64,000 bases of DNA from assembly GCF_017355955.1 (NCBI RefSeq), contig NZ_JAFFID010000002.1, forward strand, positions 744,001-808,000, read 5' to 3'. A program made the translations under genes and the position numbers. The stretch comes from Sabulibacter ruber. GTDB lineage: Bacteria > Bacteroidota > Bacteroidia > Cytophagales > Hymenobacteraceae. A model generated the notes under the pieces. That model ran no database searches. It saw nothing but the letters and a program-made list of their open reading frames with translations, and had not been told where the DNA came from. Shown here piece after piece: positions 60,364 through 64,000 of the stretch (the first letter of the stretch is position 1; each line of letters opens with the position of its first letter).

Positions 60364-60843
60364 ATGAAGTCTTTGAATTATAATATTCTGCTTCTGGTGC
60401 TTCTGTTTATGCTGAACAGCGCTTCTTGTAAGCGCACCAACAGCCCAGAAGAAAACGAAAGTACGCCCGCTCAATCTTCTATGACCAAAGATGCATCAGG
60501 CCGAGAAAGGCCTAACATTCAGGCTCCTGAACCCATTGCGCCGGGAAGTGCGCAGGTAGTCATCCGGATTGAGAAGTTTCTGGCAGACCCGGCTAAGGGC
60601 GGTGCTGCCGGGCAGGAGCCGCAAAGGGCAGAGGCTAAGGTGGAAACTGTCCTTGGTTACGGGGCGGGGTTTGACCTAGCCTTAGGCAACAGGCAAAGCA
60701 TAAAAGTCTATTTTCCGATGAAAACCCAGAATACGGGCGGAAAACGCCTGAAAGAGCAGGACAGGCTGAACGTAAACCTGCAAGCCCCTGTGCTGGAAAG
60801 CGAGTGGTTAACCGTCAATTCTTATTCAAAAATAGATAAATAA
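60364..60843 (+). CDS. Lipoprotein of unknown function
   Basis: 159 residues from the ATG at 60364 (MKSLNYNILLLVLLFMLNSASC, lipobox ending at Cys). An in-frame ATG at 60325 would add a hydrophobic leader that makes the signal too long. A polar Glu/Ser/Pro linker is followed by QVVIRIEKFLADPAKGG, KVETVLGYGAGFDLALGN then RQSIKVYFP, and ends in SYSKIDK. No family recognised. It is read in the same direction as the T9SS gene 86 bp downstream. Confidence 0.75.
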   Translation: MKSLNYNILLLVLLFMLNSASCKRTNSPEENESTPAQSSMTKDASGRERPNIQAPEPIAPGSAQVVIRIEKFLADPAKGGAAGQEPQRAEAKVETVLGYGAGFDLALGNRQSIKVYFPMKTQNTGGKRLKEQDRLNVNLQAPVLESEWLTVNSYSKIDK

Positions 60844-60929
60844 AATAATCCTATCTTTTAGAAGAAGGGTTAGCTTCTTCTGATTCACCCCAATCCATTA
60901 CTATTCAAATACCTCTACCCTTTATTTTC

Positions 60930-63809
60930 ATGGATTACCTTAGCAGACAGCGGCAGGTCTGGTATTCTGGCGCCTTTCTCCTCTTTTTTGGAGTGTTCCT
61001 GTATGTTGCCTCATTTATTCCGGTAGGCAAAAGCCAGAGTTCTCATTTTACGTTAGCCGGGCTCAAAGAAGCAGGCCGTGTGGCAAGAGCCGAGCGGTTA
61101 CACAAAAAGGGCTCCATTGGCACCAAAGACAAACTTACCGCCCGGGCCGAGTACGAACTGGAAAGGTTGAGAGATCCTGCCACGGGTGTTATTCCTACCG
61201 GAATCAGAGAGTTGGAACTGGCGTTTGCGGCTACTATTCCTTCGGTGGAGCGGTTAGAGCGCCTGAAAAATCCTTACGGGTTGCTGGCTACTTCTGCCTG
61301 GAGTAAACGAGGGCCGTACAATGTGGGCGGACGCACCCGGGCTCTGGCGCTGGATGTAGCCAATGAAAACCATATTCTGGCGGGTGGTGTCTCTGGTGGC
61401 GTGTGGCGCAGCACCAACGGCGGAAGTTCCTGGGCCAAGGTAACCGATCCCGGTCAGTTGCACAGCGTGACCACTATTGCCCAAGATCAGCGTGCAGGCA
61501 AGCGCAACATCTGGTACTATGGCACTGGCGAGCTCCTGGGAAATTCTGCCGGTAAAATTGGGGCCAGCTACATGGGGAACGGTATCTTCAAATCAATTGA
61601 TAACGGCGTTACCTGGAACCCGCTTCCGTCTACCCAAACCAGAACCACCACTACCTTCAACAACCTGTTTCAATACGTGTACAGGGTAGCAACTGCGCCC
61701 AGTACCACGCAAGATGAAGTCTACGCGGCTACCCCGGCAGCTATCTGGCGTTCTAGCAATGGCGGCACTACCTGGTCTGTGGTACTGGGCGGTGGCGTTA
61801 GTAAGTTCAGCACCAGTTCTTATTATACAGACATTGAGGTAAGCCCCGGCGGGGTAAAATACGCGGGCATGAGCCAGTTCGCCTCGGGCGGCGAAGCAGA
61901 GAAAAAAGGCGCGTTCCGGTCTTTGGACGGGGTAACGTGGGTAGACATCACCCCAACCACCTGGCCCGCTACCTACCGGCGGATTGTCATGGATGTGGCA
62001 CCGTCAAATGAGAACATCGTGTACTTCTTTCTGTACACAGACGAGAATACAACCGCCAAAGCCAACGTCTGGAAATATGAGTATCTCTCTGGTGACGGAA
62101 GCGGAGCAGGCGGTGCCTGGACCAATCTGTCTGCCAACCTGCCCATGCTGGGTGGCAGATCGGGCGATCTGGACCTGCAAGGCGGTTATAACATGGTGGT
62201 CAAGGTAAAGCCCGATAACCCTAACGTGGTGGTGCTGGGTGGAACCAACCTGTACATCTCAACCAATGGGTTCGCTTCTACGGCCAATACCCGCAAGATT
62301 GGCGGCTACACCCCAACCAATAACAATTACTCCTTGTACCTTAACCATCATCCAGACCAGCACGAGTTCATTTTCTACCCATCTAACACCCGCAGAACGC
62401 TCTCTGGGCATGACGGCGGGGTAAGCAGAACAAGCAATGTGTTGGCCGATTCTGTGGTGTGGGAGTCTTTGAACCGGGGCTATCAAACCACCCAGTTCTA
62501 TACCGTGGCCATGGACATGAATACCACCGATGATTTTGTGGTGGGTGGGATGCAGGATAACGGAACCTGGTCTGTGGGCGACATAGACGCCACTACTTTA
62601 TGGGATGAAGAACTAGGCGGCGACGGGGCCTTTACGGCTGTTACCACCCACTCGCTTTTTGTCTCTTCTCAGAACGGAACGGTTTACCGCTACATCTTCA
62701 ATGACGCGGGCAATTACGTGAATTATGCCCGCATTGACCCGCCCAAGGCAAAAGGATATCTGTTTATCAACCCGTATTCCATAGATCCTAACAATGAATA
62801 CACCGTGTACATTCCGGCGGGTGATTCTCTGTGGCGGAACAAGAACGTGCGGGTGCTGCCCACGGGCGGAGCGCAGTCGGCTTCTGGCTGGGAAGTAATC
62901 GCTGATTTGAATGATGCCGAGATCATCTCGGCGGTAGCCGTGAGTAAATCCCCGGCCAATGTCTTGTACTTCGGAACGAGGGCCGGAAAGCTGTACAAAA
63001 TTCAGGATGCGTCTGGCAATGCTTCGGTAAGTGCCTCTCCCTCTCAGACCCTTGATGTAACAGGAACCAATTTCCCGGCGAACGCCAATATTGGGTGTAT
63101 TACTGTTGATCCTCGGGATGCAAACAAGGTAGTGGTCACCTTTACAAACTACCGCGTGGAAAGCCTCTTCTACACCACCAACGGGGGAGCCTCCTGGACC
63201 GCTATTTCCGGGAACCTGGAAGAAAACGGCAACGCCACTACCGGTAATGGCCCATCTACGCGGTGGGTTTCCATTTTGCCGGAGGCAGGAGGCGGAGCCA
63301 AGTACTTTGTGGGAACCAGCACCGGCTTGTATTCCACTGCCAATCTGCAAGGCTCTGCTACCACCTGGATTCAGGAAGGAGCCAGCTTTATAGGCAATGT
63401 GCCGGTAGACATGGTCATCAGCCGAACCACCGACAACCTAGTGCTGGTTGGAACCCACGGCAATGGGGTGTACAGCCGCCGCTACAACGGGCCGCTGGCT
63501 TCTAAAGAAGAAATAGAGAATACGGCTAAGTTTGGTCTGCAGCAGAGTTACCCTAACCCATTCCGGCAAGGAACGGTATCCACTATACCGTTTGCCTTAG
63601 AGAAAAGCGCCGAGGTGAAACTGGTAGTGTATGACCTGGGTGGCCGGGTGGTTACTACGTTGGTAAATGGGAGAAAGTCAGCCGGCCAGCATCAGGTAAC
63701 CTGGGACGGAAGAGGCGCAGCAGGGCAGTGGATGCCATCTTCCACGTACCTGTACCAGCTCATTGTGGACGGAAAGCGCTACACCAGACGAACTGTGTTT
63801 TTGCGGTAG
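60930..63809 (+). CDS. Large T9SS cargo protein with Asp-box (BNR/sialidase-like) repeats
   Basis: 959 residues. An N-terminal hydrophobic segment (SGAFLLFFGVFLYVASFIPVG) is followed by a helical pro-region, then a beta-propeller of VPS10/sialidase style. The Asp-box repeats include WRSTNGGSSWAKV, KSIDNGVTWNPL, WRSSNGGTTWSVV, FRSLDGVTWVDI and YTTNGGASWTAI. The last ~85 residues are a type A T9SS sorting domain (SYPNPFRQGTV, VKLVVYDLGGRVVTTLV, YLYQLIVDGKRYTRRTVFL). It is exported through the type IX system and probably attached to the surface; the ligand is unknown. Confidence 0.92.
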   Translation: MDYLSRQRQVWYSGAFLLFFGVFLYVASFIPVGKSQSSHFTLAGLKEAGRVARAERLHKKGSIGTKDKLTARAEYELERLRDPATGVIPTGIRELELAFAATIPSVERLERLKNPYGLLATSAWSKRGPYNVGGRTRALALDVANENHILAGGVSGGVWRSTNGGSSWAKVTDPGQLHSVTTIAQDQRAGKRNIWYYGTGELLGNSAGKIGASYMGNGIFKSIDNGVTWNPLPSTQTRTTTTFNNLFQYVYRVATAPSTTQDEVYAATPAAIWRSSNGGTTWSVVLGGGVSKFSTSSYYTDIEVSPGGVKYAGMSQFASGGEAEKKGAFRSLDGVTWVDITPTTWPATYRRIVMDVAPSNENIVYFFLYTDENTTAKANVWKYEYLSGDGSGAGGAWTNLSANLPMLGGRSGDLDLQGGYNMVVKVKPDNPNVVVLGGTNLYISTNGFASTANTRKIGGYTPTNNNYSLYLNHHPDQHEFIFYPSNTRRTLSGHDGGVSRTSNVLADSVVWESLNRGYQTTQFYTVAMDMNTTDDFVVGGMQDNGTWSVGDIDATTLWDEELGGDGAFTAVTTHSLFVSSQNGTVYRYIFNDAGNYVNYARIDPPKAKGYLFINPYSIDPNNEYTVYIPAGDSLWRNKNVRVLPTGGAQSASGWEVIADLNDAEIISAVAVSKSPANVLYFGTRAGKLYKIQDASGNASVSASPSQTLDVTGTNFPANANIGCITVDPRDANKVVVTFTNYRVESLFYTTNGGASWTAISGNLEENGNATTGNGPSTRWVSILPEAGGGAKYFVGTSTGLYSTANLQGSATTWIQEGASFIGNVPVDMVISRTTDNLVLVGTHGNGVYSRRYNGPLASKEEIENTAKFGLQQSYPNPFRQGTVSTIPFALEKSAEVKLVVYDLGGRVVTTLVNGRKSAGQHQVTWDGRGAAGQWMPSSTYLYQLIVDGKRYTRRTVFLR

Positions 63810-63831
63810 ATTTCTGAAAAGTGCGTGAAAG
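63797..63831. repeat. IP36 copy overlapping the stop codon of the T9SS gene
   Basis: gtttttgcggtagatttc facing gaaaagtgcgtgaaag. The left half contains the last codons (VFLR) and the stop codon. This repeats the gene-end overlap seen at 37452. Confidence 0.5.
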
Positions 63832-63869
63832 GGAGCAGGTGAGTAACGTATCTGCTCCCTTTCCTTTAG
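63827..63869 (+). terminator. Intrinsic terminator of the T9SS gene
   Basis: gaaagggagcag / ctgctccctttc, perfect 12-bp arms with a 13-base loop, then CTTTAGT. Confidence 0.8.
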
Positions 63870-63916
63870 TATAGACTGAATACGGTAGAAGATAGAGAAT
63901 TGTGCATATTTAGAGC

Positions 63917-64000
63917 ATGGATAAAACAAGAGGCTTCATCAGTGCTGTTTTCTTGCTGCTGTGTTTTACCGCCGGGGCCCAAGACGTGAACAACAAGCCT
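63917..64000 (+). CDS. Start of a secreted protein gene, cut by window edge
   Basis: 28 codons: MDKTRGFISAVFLLLCFTAG then AQDVNNKP, a complete signal peptide with cleavage after AGA. The rest is outside the window, so the product is unknown. Confidence 0.65.
   Translation, partial: MDKTRGFISAVFLLLCFTAGAQDVNNKP

Noticed and set aside
1..64000. CRISPR arrays, rRNA, tRNA, transposases, phage genes
   Set aside because: Looked for direct repeats with spacers, tRNA arm motifs and mobile-element proteins; none seen. Palindromes found are dispersed or structural, not CRISPR repeats.

Overview
The window looks like the chromosome of a Hymenobacteraceae-type Bacteroidota; a Rufibacter/Pontibacter-like genome is my best guess, from protein style rather than any search. 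Reasons: GC slightly above 50 %, a type IX secretion (T9SS) sorting domain, lipoproteins with Bacteroidota lipoboxes, a TonB receptor with an N-terminal carboxypeptidase-like domain, short Bacteroidota-type Crp/Fnr regulators, and TAnnTTTG -7 promoter elements. I saw no rRNA, tRNA, CRISPR array, transposase, integrase or phage gene. The window cuts a gene at each end.

Layout. 0-12 kb (all minus strand): a truncated DUF4038-type glycoside hydrolase with a small secreted protein, a MATE exporter, a VOC protein, an NAD(P)-binding/DUF2867 protein, a nucleotidyltransferase, an overlapping GT39/GT2 pair for lipid-linked sugar transfer, a lipoprotein, an F420-type reductase and a pirin. 12-14.7 kb: a secreted FG-GAP-like protein, a paralogue of the first lipoprotein and a Crp/Fnr regulator. 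14.7-17 kb: an AT-rich island with two short genes bracketed by three attC-like imperfect palindromes, followed by a PDDEXK (DUF1016) nuclease. This looks like a small integron-cassette cluster without an integrase. 17-34 kb: a second Crp/Fnr with a membrane protein, an S9 peptidase, a cupin, a GH3 glucosidase/xylosidase with PA14, a quinone oxidoreductase-PhzF pair, a SnoaL-DoxX pair behind a third Crp/Fnr and a perfect operator-like palindrome, a DUF4932 metalloprotease-like protein, a second pirin, a luciferase-like flavoprotein and an APC permease. 34-45 kb: two tiny AT-rich genes, a TonB receptor, a lipoprotein, an M16 protease, a serine hydrolase and ruvX-def. 45-64 kb (mostly plus strand): a zinc phospholipase C-like protein, a tandem pair of paralogous envelope proteins, a CtpA-type S41 protease, homogentisate dioxygenase, a TPR histidine kinase, a GroES-fold protein, a repeat protein, hemN and hemJ (convergent), a metallophosphoesterase pair, a lipoprotein and a large T9SS cargo protein with Asp-box repeats.

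Two kinds of intergenic structure run through the window. The first is a dispersed interrupted palindrome of about 36 bp (called IP36 here), with roughly 25 copies. Almost every copy is intergenic and often sits at a gene end; I found none between about 11.2 and 21.9 kb, the stretch that holds the cassette island. The second is runs of small hairpins, many with three-base loops, in two intergenic gaps (44.6 kb and 57.7-57.9 kb). Together with the attC-like island, these are the most interesting non-coding signals.
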